The notes beneath the pieces were generated by a model. That model did no database searches, was not told where the DNA came from, and worked only from the letters and a program-made list of their open reading frames with translations. A DNA stretch of 45,016 nucleotides from Desulfosporosinus sp. BRH_c37. Its GTDB lineage: Bacteria > Bacillota > Desulfitobacteriia > Desulfitobacteriales > Desulfitobacteriaceae. The position numbers were made by a program, and so were the translations under genes. The stretch is taken from the NCBI GenBank assembly GCA_001516045.1, contig LOEW01000280.1:1-45016 (forward strand). Reading direction: 5' to 3'. Positions 18,415-27,806 of the stretch are shown piece by piece (within the stretch, counting starts at the first letter, position 1; the number at the start of each line of letters is the position of its first letter).

Positions 18415-21231
18415 ATGACCCAAGATTACTTGCGCGTGCGTGGAGCACGTGCTCATAACTTAAAAAACATCGATATTGACATTCCCCGTAACAAACTAGT
18501 GGTGATCACAGGGCTTTCCGGCTCAGGAAAATCATCCCTTGCCTTTGATACAATTTATGCGGAAGGACAACGGCGTTATGTGGAATCCCTATCAGCCTAC
18601 GCACGGCAGTTCTTGGGGCAGATGGATAAGCCGGATGTAGACTCCATCGAAGGACTTTCTCCGGCTATTTCCATTGACCAAAAGACAACCAATCGCAATC
18701 CGCGTTCGACGGTCGGCACAGCTACGGAAGTCTCCGATTACCTACGCTTGCTATATGCTAGGATCGGACATCCCCATTGCCCAAAATGTGGTCGCAGGAT
18801 CTCTCAGCAAACCGTTCAACAAATGGTAGACCAACTAATGAATTTCCCAGAACGGACCAAACTGCAAATATTAGCTCCGCTCGTTAAAGGAAAAAAGGGG
18901 GAACATCAAAGAATCTTTGAAGAAGCCCGTAAGGCAGGGTATGTACGAGTACGTGTAGACGGAGAGACAAGGGACCTTAGTGAAGAGATCGAGCTGGTGA
19001 AAAATAAAAAACACTCTATTGAAGTCGTAATCGACCGCATTTCTCTGAAACCTGGGAGCGCTGAACGTTTGGCAGATTCTTTGGAAACAGCGCTTAAACT
19101 CGGCGAGGGGAATGTCATTGCCGACATTACGGATGGAGAGGAATTACGCTTCAGCGAAAACTTTGCTTGCCCCGATTGTGGGATCGCGCTTGAAGAAATC
19201 TCACCGCGCCTTTTTTCTTTTAATAGTCCCTATGGAGCTTGCCCAGCGTGTACAGGGTTAGGGGCGAATCTTATTGTAGACATTGAGCTAATGATCCCTA
19301 ACCGTTCCTTGTCTTTGGCGGCAGGAGCTATAGCGCCTTGGGCCAAATCGTCGTCCAATTATTACCCCAAAATGATGGAGGCCGTAGCCCAAAACCTTAA
19401 CTTTAGCATGAATACTCCCTTGGAAGATTTGAATGAAAATCAATGGAAGGGATTACTCTATGGAACCGATACCCCGATCCGATTTCAATATCAGAATATT
19501 TTTGATCAGATGAAAACCTACAATACCAACTTCGAAGGCCTGATTCCTTATTTTGGACGTCGATATCGAGAGTCGACTTCAGATTTGGTTCGCGCCGAAA
19601 TCGAAGGATATATGAGTGAACACCCTTGTCCAGAATGTCTCGGTAAACGTCTGAAGCCTGAAGCGTTAGCAGTGAAGGTAGGTGGGATCTCGATCGATGA
19701 TTTGTCTCGGCTATCGATTTCAGAAGCGATAAGTTTTGTGAATTCACTCATTCTCACGCCCAAAGAGGAAACGATTGCTCATCAAATTATAAAGGAAATT
19801 AGGGAGAGACTGGGGTTCTTAATGAATGTGGGACTCGACTATTTGACCATGGCTCGAGCGGCGGGTTCGCTCTCTGGAGGGGAGGCCCAGCGGATTCGCT
19901 TGGCGACTCAGATCGGGTCAAGTCTAATGGGGGTACTCTACGTTTTAGACGAACCGAGCATTGGGCTTCACCAGCGAGATAATGCCCGTTTGCTCGCCAC
20001 GCTTAAACGCTTACGGGACCTTGGGAACACTTTAATCGTTGTAGAACATGATGAGGATACGATGATTGCCGCTGACCATATTATTGATATCGGACCCGGA
20101 GCAGGGGCTCACGGAGGGCGAGTAGTTGCCGAAGGACCGATTGAGGAAATCAAGGCCAATAAGGAATCGATGACCGGGCAGTATTTGAGTGGTACTAAAC
20201 AGATTGACGTTCCCAAAGATCGACGGCAACCGAATGGGAAGTGGCTTAAGGTTTTTGGCGCTACAGAGAACAACCTCAAGAATGTCCACGTGCAGATACC
20301 TTTGGGATTGTTTACGTGTGTGACTGGGGTCTCCGGTTCAGGAAAAAGTACCTTAGTCAATGAAATTATTTACAAGAGCTTAGCCTCCAGTCTCAATCGT
20401 GCTCGGGTTCGTCCCGGAGCTTACGGACGGTTGGAAGGATTGGAGCATCTGGAAAAGGTCATTGATATTGACCAATCTCCGATCGGACGGACTCCCCGCT
20501 CCAATCCCGCAACCTACACTGGTGTTTTCGATTTTATTAGAGAGCTTTTTTCCATAACTCCTGAAGCAAAAATGCGCGGGTACAAACAAGGTCGGTTTAG
20601 CTTTAACGTCAAGGGAGGGCGTTGCGAAGCCTGCCGAGGAGACGGGATCATCAAGATTGAGATGCATTTTCTTCCAGATGTTTATGTTCCCTGTGAAGTT
20701 TGTGAGGGAAAACGCTATAATCGGGAGACCTTGGAAGTACACTATAAAGGGAAAAATATTTCTCAAGTCCTCGATATGACCGTGGATGAAGCGGTGGAGT
20801 TCTTCCAAGTGGTCCAGAAGATTGCTCGAAAATTTCAGACTCTGCAAGATGTCGGGCTTGGATATATTCGTTTGGGTCAGCCCGCAACCACCTTATCTGG
20901 GGGAGAAGCTCAGCGCATTAAGCTTGCCTCGGAGTTGAGTCGACGCAGTACGGGTAAGACTATTTATATTCTCGATGAACCTACGACAGGTTTGCACACA
21001 GCAGATATTGACAAACTTCTCCAGGTGCTTCATCGGTTAGTCGATGGGGGAGATACGGTTTTAGTGATCGAGCATAATCTTGATGTCATTAAAACAGCGG
21101 ACTGGCTTATTGACCTCGGTCCAGAAGGAGGAAACCGAGGTGGAGAAGTGTTGGTAGTAGGGAACCCAGAGGATGTCGCTGCTTTTCCAGCATCTTATAC
21201 AGGGCAGTACCTGAGACGTTATTTGGGGTAA
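18415..21231 (+). CDS. uvrA: Excinuclease ABC subunit A
   Basis: UvrA is the damage-recognition ATPase of nucleotide excision repair and works as a dimer with UvrB. The 938-residue protein has two ABC halves: first Walker [15 protein letters not shown] near residue 32, signature [13 protein letters not shown] near 484, second Walker [14 protein letters not shown] near 638 and signature [13 protein letters not shown] near 825. Zinc-finger cysteine pairs are visible (CPDC...CPAC near 250-280; CEAC...CEVC near 737-764), with an extra CPKC near residue 122. ATG at 18415 follows ACTGGAGG. Confidence 0.98.
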   Translation: MTQDYLRVRGARAHNLKNIDIDIPRNKLVVITGLSGSGKSSLAFDTIYAEGQRRYVESLSAYARQFLGQMDKPDVDSIEGLSPAISIDQKTTNRNPRSTVGTATEVSDYLRLLYARIGHPHCPKCGRRISQQTVQQMVDQLMNFPERTKLQILAPLVKGKKGEHQRIFEEARKAGYVRVRVDGETRDLSEEIELVKNKKHSIEVVIDRISLKPGSAERLADSLETALKLGEGNVIADITDGEELRFSENFACPDCGIALEEISPRLFSFNSPYGACPACTGLGANLIVDIELMIPNRSLSLAAGAIAPWAKSSSNYYPKMMEAVAQNLNFSMNTPLEDLNENQWKGLLYGTDTPIRFQYQNIFDQMKTYNTNFEGLIPYFGRRYRESTSDLVRAEIEGYMSEHPCPECLGKRLKPEALAVKVGGISIDDLSRLSISEAISFVNSLILTPKEETIAHQIIKEIRERLGFLMNVGLDYLTMARAAGSLSGGEAQRIRLATQIGSSLMGVLYVLDEPSIGLHQRDNARLLATLKRLRDLGNTLIVVEHDEDTMIAADHIIDIGPGAGAHGGRVVAEGPIEEIKANKESMTGQYLSGTKQIDVPKDRRQPNGKWLKVFGATENNLKNVHVQIPLGLFTCVTGVSGSGKSTLVNEIIYKSLASSLNRARVRPGAYGRLEGLEHLEKVIDIDQSPIGRTPRSNPATYTGVFDFIRELFSITPEAKMRGYKQGRFSFNVKGGRCEACRGDGIIKIEMHFLPDVYVPCEVCEGKRYNRETLEVHYKGKNISQVLDMTVDEAVEFFQVVQKIARKFQTLQDVGLGYIRLGQPATTLSGGEAQRIKLASELSRRSTGKTIYILDEPTTGLHTADIDKLLQVLHRLVDGGDTVLVIEHNLDVIKTADWLIDLGPEGGNRGGEVLVVGNPEDVAAFPASYTGQYLRRYLG

Positions 21232-21234
21232 GGG

Positions 21235-21304
21235 CATATTCGTGGTTCGTAGTTCGTGGTTCGTGGTTCGAACTACGAACTACGGACCACGAACTACGAA
21301 TATG
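21235..21304. repeat. Near-perfect heptanucleotide palindrome
   Basis: Starting from CATA, units TTCGTGG, TTCGTAG, TTCGTGG, TTCGTGG meet at TTCGAA and return as CTACGAA, CTACGGA, CCACGAA, CTACGAA, ending in TATG. The two arms are about 35 bases each. Most of the mismatches between the arms are of the G-to-A kind that still allow G-U pairing in RNA. It lies four bases after the uvrA stop and could act as a terminator-like or RNA-stabilising hairpin. Confidence 0.9.
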
Positions 21305-21318
21305 AGGAGTGAGAGAGT

Positions 21319-22131
21319 TTGACGATTCGTTTAGTCGCAATGGATCTTGATGATACGTTGCTTAGAGATGATTGGACAATTTCCCCGCGAGTAGTAAAGG
21401 CAATTCAAAAGGCGCAAGCTCAAGGAGTAAAAATGACGATTGCTACTGGGCGGATGTCCATTTCTGCACGCCCTTACGCAGAGCAACTCGGGATCGATGT
21501 TCCAGTTATCACCTACCATGGAGCGATGATCCAGCAGGTTTTAAGTGGAGAAATCCTGTTTAGACGCGTTATTCCAAGTGCACTCGCCGCCGAAATCGTT
21601 GAGCATGTTTCTAAACTAGGTATTTATGGACAAGTGTATCTCAAGGACCGAGTAGTTACGTCCCAACTTAATGAATGGTCTAGGGAATATGCCAAGATTG
21701 CAAGTGTCCATATTGAGGTGGCAGATCTAGCAGTCTTGTTATCCCAGGAACCTGAGGGGGTCGAGAAGATCCTCTTCATTTCAGAGGAGTCTGTGCTTGA
21801 TCAATTGGCCTCTACGTTGAAGCAATTTTATGGTAAAAAGGTCCATATAACAAAATCTAAGCCTCATTTCTTAGAAATTACGGATTGCTCTGTAAATAAA
21901 GGTATTGCTTTAGCTGCCTTGGCAGAACACTTTGGAATTATTCAAGAAGACGTTATGGCGATCGGGGACAGCTTTAACGATTTAGAAATGCTTCAGTATG
22001 CTGGAATGGGCGTAGCCATGGGAAATGCACGTTCAGAAATTAAAGAGCAGGCGGATATCGTCACTGTTTCAAATGAGGATGACGGGGTGGCAGAAGCAAT
22101 TGAACGCTATGTACTAAGAATTAATGATTGA
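21319..22131 (+). CDS. Cof-type HAD-superfamily phosphatase
   Basis: This is a 270-residue haloacid dehalogenase-fold hydrolase of the Cof/YidA subfamily, probably acting on sugar phosphates or phosphorylated cofactors in the cytoplasm. Motif I MDLDDTLL gives the nucleophile Asp 9 and the acid Asp 11; motif II is the T in TIATGRM; motif III Lys lies in SVNKGIALAALAEHFG near residue 195; motif IV is GDSFNDLEML near residue 216. The C2B cap lies between. The TTG at 21319 follows GGAGTGAGAGAG. Exact substrate cannot be read from the sequence. Confidence 0.92.
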   Translation: MTIRLVAMDLDDTLLRDDWTISPRVVKAIQKAQAQGVKMTIATGRMSISARPYAEQLGIDVPVITYHGAMIQQVLSGEILFRRVIPSALAAEIVEHVSKLGIYGQVYLKDRVVTSQLNEWSREYAKIASVHIEVADLAVLLSQEPEGVEKILFISEESVLDQLASTLKQFYGKKVHITKSKPHFLEITDCSVNKGIALAALAEHFGIIQEDVMAIGDSFNDLEMLQYAGMGVAMGNARSEIKEQADIVTVSNEDDGVAEAIERYVLRIND

Positions 22132-22226
22132 ATGTACCTCAAACAACAGGGATACTCCTTCGGGGTGATTACGCCGAAAGTTGCTCCGATCCTTTTTCCA
22201 GGTGGATTTAATGACTGAGGATACTC

Positions 22227-22250
22227 TTCTTGTGCTAACTGGCACAAGAA
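22227..22250. other. Small hairpin before the radical SAM gene
   Basis: TTCTTGTGC-TAACTG-GCACAAGAA forms a perfect 9-base stem without a T-tract. Nothing else is seen in the 171-base gap. Confidence 0.4.
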
Positions 22251-22302
22251 TTGCATTGCGAGAGCTAAACCGCTATACTTAGGGAGAAGGGGGTTTCTGT
22301 TT

Positions 22303-24138
22303 TTGCGTATTCTTTTGGTAGCCCTCAATGCAAAATATGTTCATACAAATCTTGCCCTGCGCTATTTACGGGAAGGGATACGAACTGATTTTCCTGATAG
22401 CTTGCTTCTTGAATTTACCATTAACGATCACCTTGATCGAATTGCTGGGGAAATCTATGAAGTAAAGGCCGATGTCATTGGCTTTTCATGTTATATTTGG
22501 AATCTGAAAGAAATCATGGCAGTGATCCGGCATCTACAACCAGTTTGTCCGAATGTTAGGTTTGTGATTGGGGGCCCGGAAGTTTCTTTCGGGGCTGAAG
22601 AGTTTCTGACCGAGCATCCGGAGGTGGATGCCCTTGTTATCGATGAAGGGGAAAGATCATTTTTAGAATTACTAAAGACGTGGCAGGATGGTCGTGATCT
22701 TACAGATGTTCTTGGTATCGCATGGAGAGAAAATGAAAAGCTCGTTGTCAATCCTAGCTGTGCAAACCCTCTTGATTTAAACGAGCTACCGTTTCCCTAT
22801 GCGGAGGAGGAAAACTTTATAGGACGGCTTGTCTATGTTGAAACGACGAGAGGATGTCCGTATAACTGTCAGTACTGCTTGTCCTCAACGTTCCGCGGAG
22901 TTCGGTTTTTGGAGCCGGAAAAGTTTCGGCGGGTGTTTCGGCGCGTGCTGGAAAACGGTGCCCACATTATTAAGTTTATAGATCGAACATTTAATGCTAA
23001 TAAACGTCATGCTTTACGCATCTTGGACATTGTGCGGGAAGAGAGTGAGAAGCACCCCGATGCCTTAAAAATACGTGTTCACTGTGAAATGGCCGGAGAT
23101 CTACTTGACGAAGAATGGCTAGATTATTTTAGAAGTTACCCACGGGGATTACTCCAATTAGAAATCGGAGTACAATCAACATACCCGCCGACACTTGACC
23201 TTGTGTCACGACCTCAAAACTTCGAGAAATGGAAGAAATATGTATCAGAAATTCAGACTTTCGGGATTCCGCTTCATCTTGATTTAATCGCTGGTCTACC
23301 CGCCGAAAACTGGATGAACTTCAGAACCTCATTTAACGATGTCTACACAGTCAAACCGGATATGCTTCAGTTAGGGTTCTTAAAAGTACTTAAAGGATCT
23401 GGACTACGTTTGCAAAGCAAACGTTATGGTCTGGTGTTCACACCCGATCCACCCTATACTATTTTACAAACCTCGGTATTGTCGCATTGCGAAATACTTC
23501 AATTACATCGCATGGAAGAGGTCCTCGATAAATATTATAATTCTGGGAAGTTTTCGCATGCCTTACGTGAAGCCATTAAACTTTGGCCAACGCCGTTTGA
23601 TTTTTACCATGAGTATGCCGAGTTTTGGGAATATCGTGGTTGGTTTCACCGACAATGGCAGGGCAAGGCCCTCTTTGACAAGCTGTGGGAGTTTTTCGAG
23701 GCTCGAGGTTCGAAGTTCGAGGTTCGAAGTCCGAAATTGTCTGAAAGCGAAGCTTTCAGACATCAAGAATCAAACATCGTGCATCGAGCATCGTGCATCT
23801 CGCATCGAGTCGTCCCCACGCGGGAGAAAATACGCGACGCCCTGCGTTTTGATTATTACCTTTGGGAGCGTCCCAATAGCATTCCCGACTATCTACGACT
23901 TGAAGCTAACTTGGAAACAGAGGGTTGGAAAACCAGACAGGATGAAATTCGACGGGATAGTTATTGGGAAACATTAATTCCAGAGTTCAAACAAATGGAT
24001 CGGCGTCAGTGGAACCGCAATACGGCGGTCGCCTATTTCACCTCTGATGTATTAGTTGGGGATTCGCTAGCACCGTGTTGGTATCTTTTCCATTATCAAC
24101 AAGGAAAGGTGCAAGCCTATCGGTTTATCGGTTTATGA
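22303..24138 (+). CDS. B12-binding-domain radical SAM protein (DUF4080 type)
   Basis: The 611-residue protein has an N-terminal cobalamin-binding-like domain (about 1-140; VALNAKYVHTNLALRYLRE, IGFSCYIWNLKE, FVIGGPEVSFG), a radical SAM core with the cluster motif CPYNCQYC near residue 186, and a C-terminal DUF4080-like part (KIRDALRFDYYLWERPNS near residue 508). The substrate is unknown; some relatives methylate or cyclise unreactive carbons. The TTG at 22303 is preceded by AGAAGGGGG. Residues about 465-503 (GSKFEVRS ... SHRVV) are encoded by a heptanucleotide repeat array and interrupt the normal spacing between LFDKLWEFFE and REKIRDALRFD. The stop overlaps the region of the next gene's start. 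Confidence 0.88.
   Translation: MRILLVALNAKYVHTNLALRYLREGIRTDFPDSLLLEFTINDHLDRIAGEIYEVKADVIGFSCYIWNLKEIMAVIRHLQPVCPNVRFVIGGPEVSFGAEEFLTEHPEVDALVIDEGERSFLELLKTWQDGRDLTDVLGIAWRENEKLVVNPSCANPLDLNELPFPYAEEENFIGRLVYVETTRGCPYNCQYCLSSTFRGVRFLEPEKFRRVFRRVLENGAHIIKFIDRTFNANKRHALRILDIVREESEKHPDALKIRVHCEMAGDLLDEEWLDYFRSYPRGLLQLEIGVQSTYPPTLDLVSRPQNFEKWKKYVSEIQTFGIPLHLDLIAGLPAENWMNFRTSFNDVYTVKPDMLQLGFLKVLKGSGLRLQSKRYGLVFTPDPPYTILQTSVLSHCEILQLHRMEEVLDKYYNSGKFSHALREAIKLWPTPFDFYHEYAEFWEYRGWFHRQWQGKALFDKLWEFFEARGSKFEVRSPKLSESEAFRHQESNIVHRASCISHRVVPTREKIRDALRFDYYLWERPNSIPDYLRLEANLETEGWKTRQDEIRRDSYWETLIPEFKQMDRRQWNRNTAVAYFTSDVLVGDSLAPCWYLFHYQQGKVQAYRFIGL
23694..23812. repeat. Heptanucleotide array inserted in frame in a gene
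   Basis: Units TTCGAGG, CTCGAGG, TTCGAAG, TTCGAGG, TTCGAAG on the left, a perfect 11-base hairpin TGTCTGAAAGC-GAA-GCTTTCAGACA at 23738-23762, and units TCGTGCA, TCGAGCA, TCGTGCA, TCTCGCA on the right. Because 7 and 3 are coprime, the unit repeats as a 7-residue peptide pattern (FEARGSK, FEVRSPK). The whole array keeps the host frame open. Confidence 0.88.
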
Positions 24139-24152
24139 ATGGAGTGAGTGCA

Positions 24153-25346
24153 ATGACATCTCGATATTTCTTTAGCAAACCCATTACTTATTGGGGGTGT
24201 ATAATCACTTTATTCATACTTGTCATTGGGTGCACGAAAGTGCCCCAGACGGGACAACCAGGCGGACCAGCTCCTGCGGTAGTGGATATCTGGCATTCCT
24301 TACAGGGGGCAGAGGCGGATGCGTTACAGGGACAGGTTCAAACGATTATGGAGACTCACACCGAAGTAATCATTAAACTAAAATATGTGCCGGAACAAAA
24401 CTTTGTATCCTTCTCCTATCAGGCAGAAGCAGGAGGGGAAGGGCCTGAGATTTTTATCGCTTCAAGAGAGATTATTCTCCAGCTTTATGAACACGGTGCG
24501 CTGGCCAAGACAAAGTACATCGATCAGGAGGCATTTCCTGCCACTTTGTCCGCCTTCCAATTTGGGGGAGTGGGCTATGCTTCTCCCTGGTTGACGGATG
24601 TTCCTTTACTATATTTCAGGACGGATACGGCTAGTGTTCCAATCAATTTGGACGATCTCTTCTCAAATAAAGGAGGGATTTCCGTTGCCGCGCCAGATAT
24701 GGCATCCCTTTCGGCCTGGTGGAATGGACAAAGCGGGCGGTTGGTGAATGCAGGAACCCCAGTTCTGGATGATCCCTTCAATATTGCATTTCTTAAACAA
24801 CTCTTGATTTGGCGAGCTGCCCAAAGCCTTCGGATCGACTCTTCAGTAATCAATACATTTGCCACTGGGGGAACACCCTTTATGATCGCAGGAGCGAGTC
24901 AGGCAAAATCCCTAACCCAGCAAAATGTACCTTGGGGATGCATGCAGCTGGTTGATTTGCTTGGTGGACAAGGATATCCTCTCTTAGGCATGACACTAGG
25001 AATTGCGAATTCTGCCATTAAGACAAATGAAGCCATGATGCCGATGATTCAGATCGTGGAGCAAGCACTGCTGAAACCGGAGGTGGAAGGGGCAATGATG
25101 CAAGTTGGTCGTCTTCTTCCGGCCAATATGGGGTATTATCAACGTCCGGAGGCACAGAAAGGCGTCTTTCCACAGGCAAATATAGCTTTTTCTAAGGCAT
25201 GGACTTTAGATGGAAATGCCTTAGAATGGAAATTGATTCCTTTTCAAGATAGGGCTTGGAGTAACGTCTTTGCTGGCGACTTCTCACCGGAGGATGCTTT
25301 GGCCAGCGCGCAAGGGGAGGCCATGAAAGCCTTAGCAACCAAGTGA
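24153..25346 (+). CDS. Extracellular solute-binding lipoprotein (SBP family 1 type)
   Basis: The 397-residue product has a lipoprotein signal (hydrophobic GCIITLFILVIGC, lipobox VIGC) and then the beginning of a family 1 solute-binding protein, VVDIWHSLQGAEADALQGQV, typical of maltose/sugar-type ABC receptors, with further pieces such as GPEIFIASREIILQLYEHGAL. No permease genes lie nearby. I chose the ATG at 24153, which has GGAG eight bases upstream; the ATG at 24135 overlaps the previous stop, and longer upstream starts shadow the radical SAM gene. Confidence 0.82.
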   Translation: MTSRYFFSKPITYWGCIITLFILVIGCTKVPQTGQPGGPAPAVVDIWHSLQGAEADALQGQVQTIMETHTEVIIKLKYVPEQNFVSFSYQAEAGGEGPEIFIASREIILQLYEHGALAKTKYIDQEAFPATLSAFQFGGVGYASPWLTDVPLLYFRTDTASVPINLDDLFSNKGGISVAAPDMASLSAWWNGQSGRLVNAGTPVLDDPFNIAFLKQLLIWRAAQSLRIDSSVINTFATGGTPFMIAGASQAKSLTQQNVPWGCMQLVDLLGGQGYPLLGMTLGIANSAIKTNEAMMPMIQIVEQALLKPEVEGAMMQVGRLLPANMGYYQRPEAQKGVFPQANIAFSKAWTLDGNALEWKLIPFQDRAWSNVFAGDFSPEDALASAQGEAMKALATK

Positions 25347-25380
25347 GAACCTTAATGCAAATCAGAGGAGGGATGAAAAA

Positions 25381-26304
25381 ATGGTTAAAAAGGGATTAGA
25401 AATAAATGAAAGAAATAAAAAAGGAGTGGAGCTAATTGTTATCACGGGCTTATCTGGTGCTGGGAGGACCCAGGCCATGCAAAGTCTTGAAGACCAAGGG
25501 TTCTTCTGTGTTGACAATTTACCACCTTCCTTTCTGGTAAAATTTGCGGAACTATGTGCCCAATCTAGGGGAAAAGTCTCCAAAGCAGCGATTGTCTGCG
25601 ATTTGCGCGGCGGGGAATTTTTTTCTTCACTCAGTAATGCATTGAGTAATTTAGAGAAAGAAGGCTTTCATCTCGAAGTCCTCTTTCTGGATGCATCGGA
25701 TGAAACGTTGATCCGTCGTTATAAAGAATCTCGACGTCGGCATCCTCTTTCTCCTCATGGACGCGTTTTAGATGGGATTCAAGCTGAACGCCAGCAACTA
25801 GAGGAGTTAAGAATTAGGGCTGACAACATTATCGATACATCTAACTTATCCTCCCAAGAACTTCGCAGCAAAGTGGCTGAGCTGTTTTGTAAAGCGCAGG
25901 GACTGGGCCAAATGGCCGTTTCGGTTATATCCTTTGGCTTTAAATACGGAAGTCCGATGGACGCGGACCTCGTGATGGATGTGCGTTTTCTGCCGAATCC
26001 ATTTTATGTTGAAACGTTACGTCCGCTAACAGGTGAACACACTTTGGTCCAAGAATATGTCTTCGGAAATCCGATCGCCCAGGAGTTTATGGAGAAATAC
26101 TTGGCCTTACTGGAATATATCCTACCATATTACGTTCAAGAGGGGAAAACCCACTTGGTCATTGGGATTGGTTGTACGGGCGGACAACATCGATCTGTAG
26201 CCATCGCTGAACGGGTGGGGCAATTTTTAAAGGTACGTCATTATGCCATCAGTGTAAAACATCGGGACGCTGATAAAAATCAAAAGGGTGGAACCGCAAG
26301 ATGA
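25381..26304 (+). CDS. rapZ: RapZ/YvcJ-family nucleotide-binding protein
   Basis: RapZ-type P-loop proteins bind ATP/GTP. In Escherichia coli RapZ is an RNA adaptor that controls GlmS through small RNAs; in Bacillus YvcJ affects competence. The 307-residue protein has Walker A GLSGAGRTQAM near residue 20, DNLPP near 43, and the C-terminal domain with GIGCTGGQHRSVAIAE near residue 262. ATG at 25381 follows GAGGAGGG. Its stop overlaps the yvcK start as ATGA, as in the conserved rapZ-yvcK-whiA cluster of Firmicutes. Confidence 0.95.
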   Translation: MVKKGLEINERNKKGVELIVITGLSGAGRTQAMQSLEDQGFFCVDNLPPSFLVKFAELCAQSRGKVSKAAIVCDLRGGEFFSSLSNALSNLEKEGFHLEVLFLDASDETLIRRYKESRRRHPLSPHGRVLDGIQAERQQLEELRIRADNIIDTSNLSSQELRSKVAELFCKAQGLGQMAVSVISFGFKYGSPMDADLVMDVRFLPNPFYVETLRPLTGEHTLVQEYVFGNPIAQEFMEKYLALLEYILPYYVQEGKTHLVIGIGCTGGQHRSVAIAERVGQFLKVRHYAISVKHRDADKNQKGGTAR

Positions 26305-27671
26305 ACCCGAAGAAGCGTGAAGGGTTTTTACGATACCTGAAATGGCTTTATCCCAATCTTAAAGTAAAAAGGTGGTTTCTCCTAGCAGTTTTCGGGATCT
26401 TTCTTTTCGCAACGGGGTTTTCTGTCGCGAATGACGGAGTGGCGCTTGGCTACGCCGAGTTACAGTTTCGGGAGGTTATTTACCAGATCACGGGAAGTAC
26501 GCAGTACATTGCCGTACCAACCGGTGTAATTATCAGTTTCTTGGGAATTGCTGCAATCATTATGGGTTTGAGGTGCATGTTATACTCCATTATTTCGTCT
26601 GTGCTCCCAGACAATGAAGGAAGAATAGTTGATGTGATATACACGCGCAATCATTTGCGCAGAGGACCAAAGATTGTAGTGGTTGGTGGGGGTACGGGCC
26701 TTTCAGCTCTCCTACGAGGTCTTAAACAATACACTTGTAATCTCACCGCCATTGTCACGGTTTCGGATGATGGTGGAAGTTCGGGAAAATTACGCGACGA
26801 ACTGGGTATTCAACCACCGGGAGATGTTCGAAATTGCCTAGTGGCTTTGGCGGATACAGAGGAGATTATGGACACACTCTTCTCTTACCGTTTTGAAAGC
26901 GGAGCACTTGAGGGGCATAGTTTGGGAAATCTGCTTCTGGCAGGGCTAACCGATACCTTTGGGGACTTTCAAAAAGGCATCGAACAGGTCAGTAAAGTAT
27001 TTGCTATCCGGGGAAAGGTGTTTCCCTCCACATTGGAACAAGTTGTACTGATTGCGGACTTGGAGGACGGGACCCGTGTCGAAGGAGAAACAGCGGTTCG
27101 GGTCACAGAAGGAAAGATTGACCGAGTATACCTCGAACCAAGCAATTGTCATCCGCTACCTGAAGCCTTGCAAGCCCTTGAAGAGGCAGATCTTATTGTT
27201 CTGGGCCCAGGAAGCCTCTATACCAGCGTTTTACCGAATCTGCTGGTGGTAGGCCTCAGAGAGAAAATCCAAGCAGTAAAAGCCCCTTGTGTGTATGTAT
27301 GTAATGTTATGACGGAAAAAGGGGAAACGGATGGTTACCGAGTTTCTGACCACCTTAAAGCAGTTCTAGACCACTGTGGTTCAGGTTTCGTAGACGCAGT
27401 CCTTGCCACCAAGGGGAAAATTACTAAGCCGCTTCTAGAACGGTATGTCGCGGAAGAGGCCGTTCCAGTAATTACTGATCCCAAAGAAGTCGAGCGACTG
27501 GGCGCCAAGTATTATGAGGCGAATTTAGTTCAAGTTGGGAATGTCGTTCGCCATGATCCAGACCGCTTGGCAAAGGAACTTATACGTTTGCTTTTTCGTT
27601 TAAAACCCATGGGAGAGCGCATTGCTTTAGTCGATTCTTATTTACTCACTCAGAAGCTCCGCAGAGACTAA
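26301..27671 (+). CDS. yvcK: YvcK-family gluconeogenesis/cell-shape factor with membrane anchor
   Basis: YvcK binds UDP-sugars and is needed for growth on gluconeogenic carbon and for cell shape in Bacillus. The product has 456 residues, longer than the Bacillus protein of about 317, because about 125 residues precede the core: a first membrane helix (WFLLAVFGIFLFATGF) and a second (VIISFLGIAAIIMGL). The core starts with VVVGGGTGLSALLRGLK near residue 129, then SDDGGSSGKLRDEL, GDVRNCLVAL and the LGPGSLYTSVLPNLL stretch. The extension is known from other clostridia and predicts membrane attachment. It overlaps rapZ by 4 bases. Confidence 0.95.
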   Translation: MNPKKREGFLRYLKWLYPNLKVKRWFLLAVFGIFLFATGFSVANDGVALGYAELQFREVIYQITGSTQYIAVPTGVIISFLGIAAIIMGLRCMLYSIISSVLPDNEGRIVDVIYTRNHLRRGPKIVVVGGGTGLSALLRGLKQYTCNLTAIVTVSDDGGSSGKLRDELGIQPPGDVRNCLVALADTEEIMDTLFSYRFESGALEGHSLGNLLLAGLTDTFGDFQKGIEQVSKVFAIRGKVFPSTLEQVVLIADLEDGTRVEGETAVRVTEGKIDRVYLEPSNCHPLPEALQALEEADLIVLGPGSLYTSVLPNLLVVGLREKIQAVKAPCVYVCNVMTEKGETDGYRVSDHLKAVLDHCGSGFVDAVLATKGKITKPLLERYVAEEAVPVITDPKEVERLGAKYYEANLVQVGNVVRHDPDRLAKELIRLLFRLKPMGERIALVDSYLLTQKLRRD

Positions 27672-27673
27672 AC

Positions 27674-27791
27674 GCGATGTGCGAAGTGCGATGCTCGATG
27701 TGCGAACGGAGATGTTCGATATCGAAAATTTTAAAAGTTTCAAACGTTTCCATTCGAACCTCGCGCCTCGAACCTCGCGCATCGCATAGAA
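27674..27791. repeat. Heptanucleotide inverted array between yvcK and whiA
   Basis: Left units GCGATGT, GCGAAGT, GCGATGC, TCGATGT, GCGAACG; centre AT-rich with GAAAATTTTAAAAGTTTC; right units TTCGAAC, CTCGCGC, CTCGAAC, CTCGCGC, ATCGCAT. It fills the gap up to the whiA ribosome site. The same length class and logic as the copy inside the radical SAM gene. Confidence 0.85.
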
Positions 27792-27806
27792 AGGGGGCTT
27801 AAGCAA

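Noticed and set aside
23426..23977. A 183-codon frame overlapping the radical SAM gene
   Set aside because: It is a shifted-frame shadow, extended because the heptanucleotide array is open in several frames.
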